DNA of 64,000 nt from CADEED01 sp035525785 (GTDB taxonomy: Bacteria > Pseudomonadota > Gammaproteobacteria > Steroidobacterales > Steroidobacteraceae). The DNA lies in NCBI GenBank assembly GCA_035525785.1, contig DATLDQ010000048.1:62001-126000 (forward strand), read 5' to 3'. The notes beneath the pieces were generated by a model that was not told the origin of the DNA, made no database searches, and saw nothing but the letters and a program-made list of their open reading frames with translations. Both the position numbers and the translations under genes were made by a program. Position 1 is the first letter of the stretch. The number at the start of each line of letters is the position of its first letter. Positions 19,287 through 29,558 of this stretch are shown here, one piece after another.

Positions 19287-19588
19287 TTCAGCTCAACTGG
19301 CTGCTGATCATCTCGGGCGTGCTGTTCGCCGTGTCCGTCGCGGGCATGTTCATCAACCGCAAGAACCTCATCCTGCTGCTGATGTGCGTGGAACTGCTGC
19401 TGCTCGCGGTCAATTTCAACTTCGTGGCGTTCTCGCGCTACCTCGATGACATCAACGGGCAGATCTTCGTGTTCTTCGTGCTGACCGTGGCCGCGGCGGA
19501 GTCCGCCATCGGCCTCGCCATCCTGGTAGTGCTGTTCCGCGAACGCCGCAGCATCAACGTCGAAGATCTGAGCACCTTGAAGGGCTGA
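19283..19588 (+). CDS. nuoK: NADH-quinone oxidoreductase subunit K
   Basis: NuoK is a three-helix antiporter-like subunit (MrpC family). The GTG at 19283 inside the nuoJ stop gives 101 residues, the normal length. The two key membrane glutamates are in LMCVELLLLAVN (helix 2) and AAAESAIGLAI (helix 3). The longer open frame upstream is a shadow of nuoJ. nuoL starts 4 bp later. Confidence 0.96.
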   Translation: MIQLNWLLIISGVLFAVSVAGMFINRKNLILLLMCVELLLLAVNFNFVAFSRYLDDINGQIFVFFVLTVAAAESAIGLAILVVLFRERRSINVEDLSTLKG

Positions 19589-19592
19589 GCCA

Positions 19593-21713
<2,121 letters not shown>

Positions 21714-21731
21714 CAAAAAGCAACGACACAC

Positions 21732-23249
21732 ATGCAGGGCTTTCCGATCCTTTCGCTTCTGACCTGGCTGCCCATCGCGGGCGGCCTGCTGGTGCTGTTG
21801 TTCGGCGACAAGCGCATCCAGGCCGGGCGCTGGCTCGCGCTAATCACCTCCATAGCGGTATTCCTCGCGTCGATCCCGCTGTACGCGCATTTCAACGCGG
21901 GCACCGCGGCCTTCCAGTTGACGGAGCAACTCCCCTGGATCCCGGCGTTCAACGCGACTTACGCCATGGGTATCGACGGCATCTCGCTGCCGCTGATCCT
22001 GCTCACCACGTTCATCACCATCCCGGTCATCGTCGCCGCGTGGACGGTCATCGAGCAGCGGCCGGCGCAGTACTACGCCGCCTTCCTGATCATGGAAGGC
22101 CTGATGATCGGCGTGTTCTCCGCGATGGATGGCCTGCTGTTCTACTTCTTCTGGGAAGCCATGCTCATCCCGATGTTCCTCATCATCGGCGTGTGGGGCG
22201 GTCCGCGGCGCGTGTACGCGACGCTCAAGTTCTTCTTGTACACGTTCCTCGGTTCGGTGTTCATGCTGGTCGCGCTCATCTACATGGTGGTCAAGACCGG
22301 CGACTTCAGCATCGCGAAATTCCACGACCTGCCGCTGACGGCGCAGGAACAGATGTGGATCTTCTTCGCGTTCCTCGCGGCGTTCGCCGTGAAGATCCCG
22401 ATGGTGCCGGTACACACCTGGTTGCCGGATGCGCACGTCGAAGCGCCCACCGGCGGCTCGGTGGTGCTGGCGGCCATCATGCTGAAGATGGGCGGCTACG
22501 GTTTCCTGCGCTTCGCGCTGCCCATCACGCCCGATGCGGCGCGTGAATTCGACTGGCTGCTCATCGGCCTGTCGCTGGTCGCGGTCGTGTACATCGGCCT
22601 CGTCGCGCTCGTGCAGAGCGACATGAAGAAGCTGATCGCCTATTCGTCGATCGCGCACATGGGCTTCGTCACGCTGGGTTCGTTCATCGCCTTCGACATC
22701 CACGCCAACACCGGCAACTACGAAGGCGCGGGCATGGGCATCGACGGCGCCATGGTGCAGATGGTGTCGCACGGGCTGATCTCCGGCGCGCTGTTCCTGT
22801 GCGTCGGTGTCATGTACGACCGCGTGCACTCGCGCGAGATATCCGCGTATGGCGGGGTCATCAACACCATGCCGAAGTTCGCCGCGTTCTTCGTGCTGTT
22901 CGCGCTGGCCAATTCCGGCTTGCCGGGCACTTCGGGTTTCGTCGGCGAGTTCCTCGTGATCCTCGCGTCGTTCAAGGCGAACTTCTGGTACGCCTTCCTC
23001 GCCGGCATGACGCTCATCCTTGGCGCGGCGTACACGCTGTGGCTGGTCAAACGCGTGATCTTCGGCGCCGTGGCCAACCACCACGTGGCGGAGCTGCAGG
23101 ATCTCAACTATCGCGAATTCATCATCCTTGGCGTGCTGGCTCTCGCCGTGCTGTTCGTCGGATTGTGGCCGGCGCCGCTGACTGATGTCATGCAGGCCAC
23201 GGTGCAGCATCTCGTCCAGCAGATCGCCACGAGCAAGCTGCCGCTATGA
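21732..23249 (+). CDS. nuoM: NADH-quinone oxidoreductase subunit M
   Basis: NuoM is the middle antiporter-like proton pump. The 505 residues fold into about 14 membrane helices, with the conserved FYFFWEAMLIPMFLIIGVWG segment (essential Glu), KIPMVPVHTWLPDAHVEAPT (essential Lys) and KKLIAYSSIAHMGFV. GLPGTSGFVGEF lies near the C-terminus. Start ATG follows a spacer of 18 bp after nuoL. It overlaps nuoN by four bases. Confidence 0.97.
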   Translation: MQGFPILSLLTWLPIAGGLLVLLFGDKRIQAGRWLALITSIAVFLASIPLYAHFNAGTAAFQLTEQLPWIPAFNATYAMGIDGISLPLILLTTFITIPVIVAAWTVIEQRPAQYYAAFLIMEGLMIGVFSAMDGLLFYFFWEAMLIPMFLIIGVWGGPRRVYATLKFFLYTFLGSVFMLVALIYMVVKTGDFSIAKFHDLPLTAQEQMWIFFAFLAAFAVKIPMVPVHTWLPDAHVEAPTGGSVVLAAIMLKMGGYGFLRFALPITPDAAREFDWLLIGLSLVAVVYIGLVALVQSDMKKLIAYSSIAHMGFVTLGSFIAFDIHANTGNYEGAGMGIDGAMVQMVSHGLISGALFLCVGVMYDRVHSREISAYGGVINTMPKFAAFFVLFALANSGLPGTSGFVGEFLVILASFKANFWYAFLAGMTLILGAAYTLWLVKRVIFGAVANHHVAELQDLNYREFIILGVLALAVLFVGLWPAPLTDVMQATVQHLVQQIATSKLPL

Positions 23250-24706
23250 ACCCAACTACCGAACTCGCCCCCGTCATGACCTGGGCCTCGCTGCAGCCGG
23301 CGCTGCCCGAAATCTATCTCACGGGTGCGATCTGCTTCCTGCTGATGGCCGACGTGTTCTTCGGCCACAAGAGCAAGCGCTTCACGCCGACGCTCACGTT
23401 GCTGCTGCTGGCGGGCGGCGCCGTGGTCACCTGGCTGTTCGCCAACGTCGATGAGCGCATCGTGCTGTTCGGCGACAGCTATGTGGCGGATCCGCTGGCG
23501 GTGGTGCTCAAGCTGTTCGGATTCCTGACCATCGCGCTGGCGCTGCTGTATTCGCGTGAATACCTCGAGCGCCGCGGCATGATGCGCGGCGAGTACTACG
23601 TGCTCTCGCTGACCGCGCTGCTCGGCATCTTCGTGCTGTGCTCCGCCAACAGCCTGCTCACCGTCTATATCGGCGTCGAGCTCATGTCGCTGTCGCTGTA
23701 TGCGATGGTCGCGTTCGATCGCGACTCCGGCATCGCCGCCGAGTCCGCCATGAAGTACTTCCTGCTCGGCGCCATTGCCTCCGGCATGCTGTTGTACGGC
23801 ATGTCGCTGGTGTACGGACTCAGCGGCACTCTCAAGCTCGACGACCTGGCTGCCGTGGCGGCGGGCGAGCCCAGCCTCGGCATCATCCTGGGTCTCGTGT
23901 TCCTGGTGATCGGCGTGGCGTTCAAGTTCGGCGCCGTGCCCTTCCACATGTGGGTGCCAGACGTGTACCACGGCGCGCCCACGGGCGTGACGTTGTTCCT
24001 GTCCACCGTGCCGAAGATCGCGTCGTTCGCGTTCGCGTTCCGCCTGCTGGCGCATGGCATGGGGCCGGTGGGGCCCGCGTGGCAGGACATGCTGGCGCCG
24101 CTGGCCGTGCTCTCGATGGTTTTCGGCAACGTCGTCGCCATCGCGCAGACGAACCTCAAGCGCCTGCTGGCGTACTCCGCCATCGGCAACGTCGGTTTCA
24201 TCCTGCTCGGTTTCGTGTCCGGCACCGCCGCGGGCTACGAGGCAGCGCTGTACTACACCGTGGTCTACGTCATCATGACGCTCGGCTCGTTCGGCGTGAT
24301 CACGCTCGCCGCTCGCCAGGGCTTCGAGGCCGACGAGCTCGATCACTACAAGGGTCTGTACAAGCGCGATCCGCTGCTCGCACTGGCCATGATGTTCCTG
24401 ATGTTCTCCACGGCCGGCATTCCGCCCTTCGTCGGCTTCTGGGCGAAGTTCAACATCTTCCAGGCGCTGTGGCTCTCCGGCCACGTATGGCTCATCGTCA
24501 TCGGCGCCGCCGCCTCGGTGATCGGCGTGTTCTATTACCTGCGCGTCGTGAAGCTCATGTACTTCGACGCGCCGGGCGATCTGCCCGTGGGCCCCGCCAC
24601 GTCGTTCGGCGTGCGCGCCGTGCTCGCGCTCAACGCATTGGCCGTCCTGGCGCTCGGAATCGTGCCCAACGCATTGATTCAGCTCTGCGCCCGCGTCATC
24701 GGTTAA
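23246..24706 (+). CDS. nuoN: NADH-quinone oxidoreductase subunit N
   Basis: NuoN is the third antiporter-like subunit and the last gene of the operon. The 486 residues show the YIGVELMSLSLYAMVAFDRD helix (key Glu), FKFGAVPFHMWVPDVYHGAPT (key Lys), NLKRLLAYSAIGNVGFIL and STAGIPPFVGFWAKF. No intrinsic terminator follows before the tRNA-fMet promoter 7 bp downstream of the stop codon, so some nuo transcripts may run into the tRNA. Confidence 0.97.
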   Translation: MNPTTELAPVMTWASLQPALPEIYLTGAICFLLMADVFFGHKSKRFTPTLTLLLLAGGAVVTWLFANVDERIVLFGDSYVADPLAVVLKLFGFLTIALALLYSREYLERRGMMRGEYYVLSLTALLGIFVLCSANSLLTVYIGVELMSLSLYAMVAFDRDSGIAAESAMKYFLLGAIASGMLLYGMSLVYGLSGTLKLDDLAAVAAGEPSLGIILGLVFLVIGVAFKFGAVPFHMWVPDVYHGAPTGVTLFLSTVPKIASFAFAFRLLAHGMGPVGPAWQDMLAPLAVLSMVFGNVVAIAQTNLKRLLAYSAIGNVGFILLGFVSGTAAGYEAALYYTVVYVIMTLGSFGVITLAARQGFEADELDHYKGLYKRDPLLALAMMFLMFSTAGIPPFVGFWAKFNIFQALWLSGHVWLIVIGAAASVIGVFYYLRVVKLMYFDAPGDLPVGPATSFGVRAVLALNALAVLALGIVPNALIQLCARVIG

Positions 24707-24712
24707 ACAAGT

Positions 24713-24741
24713 TTGCAATGAACGCGCGCTTCGACCAGAAT
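24713..24741 (+). promoter_or_regulatory. Promoter of tRNA-fMet
   Basis: TTGCAA (24713-24718), 17 bp, then CAGAAT (24736-24741), each four of six matches to consensus. It is followed by the GC-rich discriminator GCGCGCCCC, as in growth-rate-controlled stable RNA promoters. Initiation would be near 24748, 21 nt before the mature 5' end. Confidence 0.6.
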
Positions 24742-24768
24742 GCGCGCCCCCTCGATGAGGGGATCGGT

Positions 24769-24845
24769 TGCGGGGTGGAGCAGTCTGGCAGCTCGTCGGG
24801 CTCATAACCCGAAGGTCGCAGGTTCAAATCCTGCCCCCGCTACCA
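24769..24845 (+). tRNA. Initiator tRNA-fMet (CAT)
   Basis: This 77-nt tRNA has a CAT anticodon and the three consecutive G-C pairs (GGG/CCC) in the anticodon stem that mark initiators, with encoded CCA. Position 1 is T and position 72 is also T, giving a U-U mismatch. Most bacterial initiators have C-A; both lack a Watson-Crick pair, which is the feature needed for formylation. Confidence 0.95.
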
Positions 24846-25304
24846 ACTTCCCACCGCACTGCTCCACGAAAGCCTGACCGCGCATCGCGCCCGCCAGGCT
24901 GGATCGCGCCGAAGCCGGTGAATAACGCCGGTTCGCATCCCGAGCCTGCTACCCACTTCGTCCCTCGAGCGCTGCGGCGTGTCATCCATCGCACGTCGGG
25001 CGATCCGACTCGAGCTGCGCCGCGGTTCGATCGAGTTGCGCGGCAGCGTCTCGTCGATTCGCTGTCTGGTTTCGCGGCTGCTACTTTCTCCGCGTCTTTC
25101 ATCGAGCGCGACGCGACGATTCAGATGCCGCCGTTGGCAATTTTTTCAAACGAGAAATGCATCGCGCTTTTCGGTGTCGAGGACATTTGCTCAATGGCAT
25201 TTCCGCCATGGATGGCGATGCTGTAACCCACTGCAAAACTCATGACGCCTCGAACTGGCACGTGATCGCTGCAGATTGCAAACGCCTCAATGAAAGGAAT
25301 CGAA
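24846..25304. other. 459-bp gene-free stretch with a decayed tRNA-like repeat
   Basis: No credible gene is visible; the open frames here lack the codon pattern of neighbouring genes. The one structure I find is at 24926-24960: 26 of 35 bases match, without gaps, the tRNA-fMet T-arm, acceptor end and following bases at 24817-24851. Six bases before it (CAGGCT, 24895-24900) can pair with AGCCTG within it. It looks like the remains of a duplicated tRNA end. Confidence 0.4.
24926..24960 (+). repeat. Degenerate copy of the tRNA-fMet 3' end
   Basis: Compared base by base with 24817-24851, identical runs include GGTTC, ATCC, GCTACC and ACTTC. The offset is 109 bp. Such a copy can be left by recombination at a tRNA attachment site, or be a decayed tRNA; no integrase is present. 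Confidence 0.4.
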
Positions 25305-25964
25305 GTGCGCAAGCTCACCATCGTCTTACTACTTTGTCTGTCGTGGCCGGCCATGGCCACGCCGATCATCTACGATCTCGAATACCAGGTCCGTTCCGCA
25401 TCCCCCACCTCGGTCATCGGCAACATCTCGAGCGGCGACATCTTCCACGTGAATTTCGCGTGGGACTGGGATTCCGCCCGCGGTTCCCCCGATGCGGATA
25501 ACCGCACGATCTCGACCGGCATGGGGTCGTACAACACCTCCTTCGGCAACTTCTCGTTCTATGAAACCGTGCCGAACAATTTCCTGTACATCCGCCAATC
25601 GGGCAGCACCACCACGCGAGTCGAAGATTGGGAGCCAACCTGCCGATTCGTGCAGGGCGCCATGGCGGGCACGGAATGCCTGTCGAACGGCCTGCTGGTA
25701 GATGAAATCAATTTCGGATTCGGTTGCGCAGACTGGAGCAACTCGACCCACGTCCTGCAGAGCCTGGACTGCGGCAGCGGACTGACGGGCGTCTTCGGCT
25801 TCGGATTGCAGGACGTGGCAGGTCTCGGCAGAGGCGGCGGGTTTCTCGCGGATCTGCGCAGTGCCACCGACGTGCCGGAACCAGCTCCCTGGGCACTGCT
25901 CGCGGGTGGCTTGGTTTGCATGTTCCTGTCCAGGCCGAGAGTGCGACTCGAACCGACGCGATAG
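25305..25964 (+). CDS. Secreted PEP-CTERM-type protein of unknown function
   Basis: I do not recognise the central domain. The protein starts with a signal peptide (RKLTIVLLLCLSWPAMA) and ends with a PEP-CTERM sorting tail: VPEPAPWAL at 190-198, a hydrophobic stretch, then SRPRVRL. Such proteins are processed by exosortase, usually in bacteria with exopolysaccharide loci; none is in this window. The mature part (about 170 residues) is rich in Ser, Asn and Gly with several cysteines. I prefer the GTG at 25305 (219 residues) because AAAGGA lies six bases upstream; the ATG at 25290 in the same frame has no ribosome site. No partner gene is adjacent. Confidence 0.75.
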   Translation: MRKLTIVLLLCLSWPAMATPIIYDLEYQVRSASPTSVIGNISSGDIFHVNFAWDWDSARGSPDADNRTISTGMGSYNTSFGNFSFYETVPNNFLYIRQSGSTTTRVEDWEPTCRFVQGAMAGTECLSNGLLVDEINFGFGCADWSNSTHVLQSLDCGSGLTGVFGFGLQDVAGLGRGGGFLADLRSATDVPEPAPWALLAGGLVCMFLSRPRVRLEPTR

Positions 25965-26060
25965 GGTCGACTGGCGTTGAGGCGGGGCAGTTTGGAAGCC
26001 GTTGAGAACGGATCGCGGGCGCGACGTACCGCGCCAAATCTGCCGAACCGCTTCGTGTTG

Positions 26061-26684
26061 CTAGGCGGCCTTGAACCCCTTCGCCACGACGTACACCTCG
26101 CGCGATTCCTTTCGCGAAGCCTCGGGTTTGCGGATCAGCACCTTCTCGAAGGTCTTGCGCAGTTCCTTTAGGTATTCATCGGACCCCGCACCCTGGAACA
26201 TCTTCGCCACGAACATCGCGCCCGGCTTGAGCGTCTGCCTCACCGTGTCCAGCGCGAGCTCGAGGAAGTACATCGACGAAGCCTGGTCCGCTGAGTCGAT
26301 GCCGGTGATGTTGGGCGCGATGTCCGAGATGATGAGATCGAACTTGCCGCCGCCGAGCCAGGCGAGCAGCTGATCGACGGTCGCTTGTTCCGTGAAATCA
26401 CCCTGGATGAAATCGACGTTGGCGAGCGACGCCATGGGCAGGATGTCCGTGGCCAGCACGCGCCCCTTGGCGCCGACGAGCTTGCCCGCGACCTGTGACC
26501 AGCCGCCGGGCGCCGAGCCCAGGTCCATGATGCGCATGCCAGGCTTGATGAGCCGGTCCTTGGTATTGAGCTCGATGAGCTTGTACGCGGAACGCGAACG
26601 ATAGCCGTCGATCTGCGCCTTCTTCACGAAGGGGTCGCTGAGATGGCGGCTCAGCCAGCTGTTGCTGCTCTTGGAACGGGGCAT
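26061..26684 (-). CDS. rlmE: 23S rRNA (uridine-2552-2'-O) methyltransferase RlmE
   Basis: RlmE (RrmJ/FtsJ) methylates U2552 in the A-loop during late 50S assembly, using S-adenosylmethionine. The 207-residue protein carries the catalytic tetrad Lys35, Asp121, Lys161, Glu196 and the SAM loop MDLGSAPGGW (53-62). In E. coli rlmE precedes ftsH in a heat-shock operon; here it stands alone and I see no sigma-32 promoter. A TAGAAT box lies 12 bp before the ATG with no Shine-Dalgarno, so the leader may be only about six bases. It diverges from the FAD-dependent dehydrogenase gene. Confidence 0.96.
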   Translation of the reverse strand: MPRSKSSNSWLSRHLSDPFVKKAQIDGYRSRSAYKLIELNTKDRLIKPGMRIMDLGSAPGGWSQVAGKLVGAKGRVLATDILPMASLANVDFIQGDFTEQATVDQLLAWLGGGKFDLIISDIAPNITGIDSADQASSMYFLELALDTVRQTLKPGAMFVAKMFQGAGSDEYLKELRKTFEKVLIRKPEASRKESREVYVVAKGFKAA

Positions 26685-26696
26685 AGAATGGCGCGC

Positions 26697-26702
26697 ATTC
26701 TA
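26697..26702 (-). promoter_or_regulatory. Candidate -10 box of rlmE
   Basis: Minus-strand TAGAAT followed by GCGCGCCATTCT and then the ATG. The GC-rich bases after the hexamer match the pattern at other housekeeping promoters in this window. No clear -35 box. Confidence 0.4.
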
Positions 26703-26736
26703 CCTCTGCCGGGTACACCGGCCAGGACAAAGACCG

Positions 26737-28341
26737 TTGATCCGCATCACCGAGCTGGCGCTGCCGCTCGACTACTCGCCCGAGGCGCTGCGCGCCGCCG
26801 TCGTCAAACGTCTGAGGATCCGCGGCGCGGATCTCCTGGAGCTCACGCTCTTCAAGCGCAGTTACGACGCGCGCAAGAAGAACACCGGCATCCTGTTCAT
26901 CTGCATCGTCGATGTGAAAGTCAGCGACGAAGCCGCAGTGCTGAAACGCTTCGCGAACGACCGGCAGGTGGGTTTGGCGCCCGACACCGACTACCACCCG
27001 GTGGCGAAAGCGCCAGCCGGTCTTGCCGAGCGTCCCCTGGTCGTGGGGTTTGGTCCCGGCGGCTTGTTCGCCGCACTGCTGCTCGCGCAGATGGGCTTCC
27101 GACCCATCGTCCTCGAGCGCGGCCGCGACGTGCGTCAGCGCACGCAGGACACCTGGGGGCTGTGGCGTCGCAAGATCCTCACGCCCGAATCCACCGTTCA
27201 GTTCGGTGAGGGCGGGGCGGGGCTGTTCTCGGACGGCAAGCTCTACAGCCAGATCAAGGACCCGAAGTTCTACGGCCGCAAGGTCATGCGCGAGTTCGTG
27301 AAAGCGGGCGCGCCCGAAGAAATCCTGTACGTGAGCAAGCCGCACATCGGCACGTTCCGGCTCACGGGCATCGTCGAACGCATGCGCGCGGAGATCGTGG
27401 CGCTCGGCGGCGATGTGCGCTTCGACAGCAGGGTCACCGATCTCGCCATCGATGGCGGCCAGGTTGAGGGCATCGCGCTCGAAAACGGCGAGACGCTCGA
27501 GAGCCGGCACGTCGTGCTGGCGCTGGGCCACAGTTCGCGCGACACCTTCCGCATGCTCGAGCGCCGCGGCGTCTTCGTCGAGCCGAAGCCGTTCGCCATC
27601 GGCTTTCGCATCGAGCACCCGCAATCGCTCATCGATCGCGCGCGGCTCGGAAAATTCGCCGGGCACCCCGGCCTCGGCGCGGCGGACTACAAGCTCGTGC
27701 ATCACGCGACCAACGGACGCTCGGTGTACAGCTTCTGCATGTGCCCGGGCGGCACGGTCGTCGCCGCGACCTCCGAGCCCGGGCGCGTCGTCACCAATGG
27801 CATGAGCCAGTACTCGCGCAACGAACGCAACGCGAACGCCGGCATCGTCGTGGGCATCGAACCCGAACGGGATTTTCCGGGCGGAGTGCTGGCCGGTGTG
27901 GCTTTGCAGGAGGCGTTGGAGTCGAAGGCCTTCGAGCTCGGTGGCCGCGACTACTGCGCGCCGGGCCAGCTGGTCGGCGACTTCCTGCGCGCCACTCCTT
28001 CCACCCGGCTCGGCGAAGTCGAGCCGTCGTACAAGCCGGGAGTGTTGCTCGGCGATCTCGCGAGCTCCCTGCCGGCCTATGCCATCGAGGCGATCCGCGA
28101 GGCGCTGCCGGTGTTCGGCCGTCAGATCATCGGCTTCGATCGCGCGGACGCCGTGCTCACGGGCGTCGAGACCCGCACCTCGTCGCCGGTGCGCATTACG
28201 CGTGACGCCGAAACACTGCAGAGCCTCAACACGCGCGGCCTGTACCCTTGCGGTGAGGGCGCGGGATACGCGGGCGGGATACTCTCGGCCGGTGTCGACG
28301 GCATCAAGGTCGCCGAAGCCCTGGCGCGGGACATGGCATGA
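26737..28341 (+). CDS. FAD-dependent dehydrogenase (COG2509 family)
   Basis: This 534-residue flavoprotein belongs to a widespread uncharacterised family. An N-terminal domain of about 100 residues (IRITELALPLDYSPEALR, KRSYDARKKN) precedes the FAD-binding fold with GFGPGGLFAAL near 103 and LERGRDV. GEGGAGLFSDGKL and the C-terminal CGEGAGYAGGI dinucleotide motif are diagnostic. No partner reveals the substrate. I chose the TTG at 26737, which gives the family N-terminus MIRITELALPLD with AGGA upstream. The frame is open to 26662, but that extension overlaps the rlmE start region in antisense. It overlaps the next gene by ATGA. Confidence 0.85.
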   Translation: MIRITELALPLDYSPEALRAAVVKRLRIRGADLLELTLFKRSYDARKKNTGILFICIVDVKVSDEAAVLKRFANDRQVGLAPDTDYHPVAKAPAGLAERPLVVGFGPGGLFAALLLAQMGFRPIVLERGRDVRQRTQDTWGLWRRKILTPESTVQFGEGGAGLFSDGKLYSQIKDPKFYGRKVMREFVKAGAPEEILYVSKPHIGTFRLTGIVERMRAEIVALGGDVRFDSRVTDLAIDGGQVEGIALENGETLESRHVVLALGHSSRDTFRMLERRGVFVEPKPFAIGFRIEHPQSLIDRARLGKFAGHPGLGAADYKLVHHATNGRSVYSFCMCPGGTVVAATSEPGRVVTNGMSQYSRNERNANAGIVVGIEPERDFPGGVLAGVALQEALESKAFELGGRDYCAPGQLVGDFLRATPSTRLGEVEPSYKPGVLLGDLASSLPAYAIEAIREALPVFGRQIIGFDRADAVLTGVETRTSSPVRITRDAETLQSLNTRGLYPCGEGAGYAGGILSAGVDGIKVAEALARDMA

Positions 28342-29066
28342 AGTTCGAAGACATCAAGAAGCTGCACCAGAAGAAATTCCGCGAGGAGCTCGGGTTCTTC
28401 TTCGTCGAAGGCGAACACCTGGTGCAGGAGCTCGAGAAGGCCGCGGCGCGCGACGCACGCCTGCGGACGAGCGAAGTCTATGTGACGCACGAGTACGAAA
28501 AGCGCGGTGGCAGGCTGCCGACGCACGTCATCAACGCGCGGCAGATGGCGCAGATCACCGAGACGCGTTCGCCGCAGGGCGTCGCCGCGGTGGTGCCGCT
28601 GCTGGTTGCGCCCGCGCCGCAGGCCGGCGAGCGCGCGGTCTATCTACATGAGATACAGGACCCGGGCAATCTCGGCACCATCCTGCGCACGCTCGCCTGG
28701 TTCGGCGGCTTCCGTTGCCTCCTGAGCCCCGACAGCGTGGACGTGCACAACGGCAAGGTGGTGCGCGCCAGCATGGGCGCCGTTTTCCACGTGCCGGTCG
28801 AAGTCGACGTACCGCTGGCCGCTCTCGCGCAAAGGTACCGGCGGGTCGCCGCGCTGGATCTGCGTGGCGCGGCCGTGGCCTCGCGCGAATTCCGCGAGTT
28901 CGACTGCTACCTGTTCGGCAACGAGGCCCGCGGTCTGCCGCGCGAGGCCGTGGCGAGCTCGAGCGCGCGCGCATTCACGATCCCGGGCGCGGGCGCCATC
29001 GAATCGCTGAACGTCGCGGCCACTGTCAACATCGCCCTGTACGAGCTGAACCGCGCGCTCAACTGA
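28338..29066 (+). CDS. SPOUT (TrmH/SpoU) family RNA 2'-O-methyltransferase
   Basis: The 242-residue protein has an N-terminal substrate-binding domain (FFVEGEHLVQEL) and a C-terminal knotted SPOUT domain with the three family motifs: DPGNLGTILRT (108-118), LFGNEARGLP (192-201) and IPGAGAIESLNVAATVNIAL (215-234). The motif 1 Asn and Arg, motif 2 Glu and motif 3 Ser-Leu-Asn are present, so it should be active. The target, rRNA or tRNA, cannot be told from sequence. It is translationally coupled to the FAD-dependent gene by a four-base overlap. Confidence 0.88.
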   Translation: MKFEDIKKLHQKKFREELGFFFVEGEHLVQELEKAAARDARLRTSEVYVTHEYEKRGGRLPTHVINARQMAQITETRSPQGVAAVVPLLVAPAPQAGERAVYLHEIQDPGNLGTILRTLAWFGGFRCLLSPDSVDVHNGKVVRASMGAVFHVPVEVDVPLAALAQRYRRVAALDLRGAAVASREFREFDCYLFGNEARGLPREAVASSSARAFTIPGAGAIESLNVAATVNIALYELNRALN

Positions 29067-29069
29067 ACC

Positions 29070-29085
29070 TGTGATGCGGATCACG
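29070..29085. promoter_or_regulatory. CRP/Vfr/Clp-like site and adjoining palindrome
   Basis: TGTGA-TGCGGA-TCACG matches nine of ten defined bases of the CRP consensus TGTGA-N6-TCACA. Directly overlapping is the perfect palindrome CACGGG-CAT-CCCGTG (29082-29096). Both lie 64-90 bp upstream of the gene at 29160 and may control it. Confidence 0.4.
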
Positions 29086-29159
29086 GGCATCCCGTGAAGT
29101 CCTGAAGGGAAGGTCGCCCGCTGCCGTTAACACCGGGTCGAACCAATCGGTGGGCCCAC

Positions 29160-29558
29160 ATGGGTGAAGTCATTCACGTCAATTTCGGCGAGGTGCAGTA
29201 CTCGGCGAACGTCCATGGCGTGTTGTCCAAGCGCATCCAGGCCAAGCTCGACCAGCTGTACCCCGAGCGCTGGAATCGCGCCGATCGCATCGCCGCCCAG
29301 GTGGTGGCCGACATGAAGAAGTTCGACGAGCGCATCGAGTTCACGCTGAACCTCGAACGCCCCGTCACCGCGGATGGCGCGTTCTCGGAACAGGCCTTCA
29401 TGGCTTCCGCCGAGAAGCTCAAGACCGAAGTGAACGCGCTGGTGCACGAGCTGCGTCGCGCCGCGCATCTCGCCATCGCTTCGAGCGCCTACAGCACAGT
29501 CATCCAGGTGGCTGCGCCCGACGACATGCTGCCCAGCATCCTGCCGGGGCAGCGCTAG
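29160..29558 (+). CDS. Conserved-looking protein of unknown function (132 residues)
   Basis: I do not recognise this protein. It is soluble, with no signal peptide or membrane segment. A short N-terminal beta-like region (EVIHVNFGEVQYSANVHG) is followed by mostly helical, charged sequence, including ERWNRADRIAAQVVADMKKF and a helix from FSEQAFMASAEKLKTEVNAL, then a Pro-containing end. Codon use (strong G/C in third positions) is like its neighbours, so it is a real gene. The ATG at 29160 has no good ribosome site. Upstream lie a CRP-like site and a palindrome. Its stop abuts the stop of the convergent esterase gene with no gap. Neighbours give no functional clue. Confidence 0.7.
   Translation: MGEVIHVNFGEVQYSANVHGVLSKRIQAKLDQLYPERWNRADRIAAQVVADMKKFDERIEFTLNLERPVTADGAFSEQAFMASAEKLKTEVNALVHELRRAAHLAIASSAYSTVIQVAAPDDMLPSILPGQR

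Noticed and set aside
24768..25226. 152-residue open frame over tRNA-fMet and the following spacer
   Set aside because: It begins inside the tRNA region, has no ribosome site and lacks the third-position G/C bias of real genes here.
26662..26736. Earlier ATG for the FAD-dependent dehydrogenase
   Set aside because: The added residues are antisense to the rlmE start region and unlike the family; the TTG at 26737 gives the family N-terminus.
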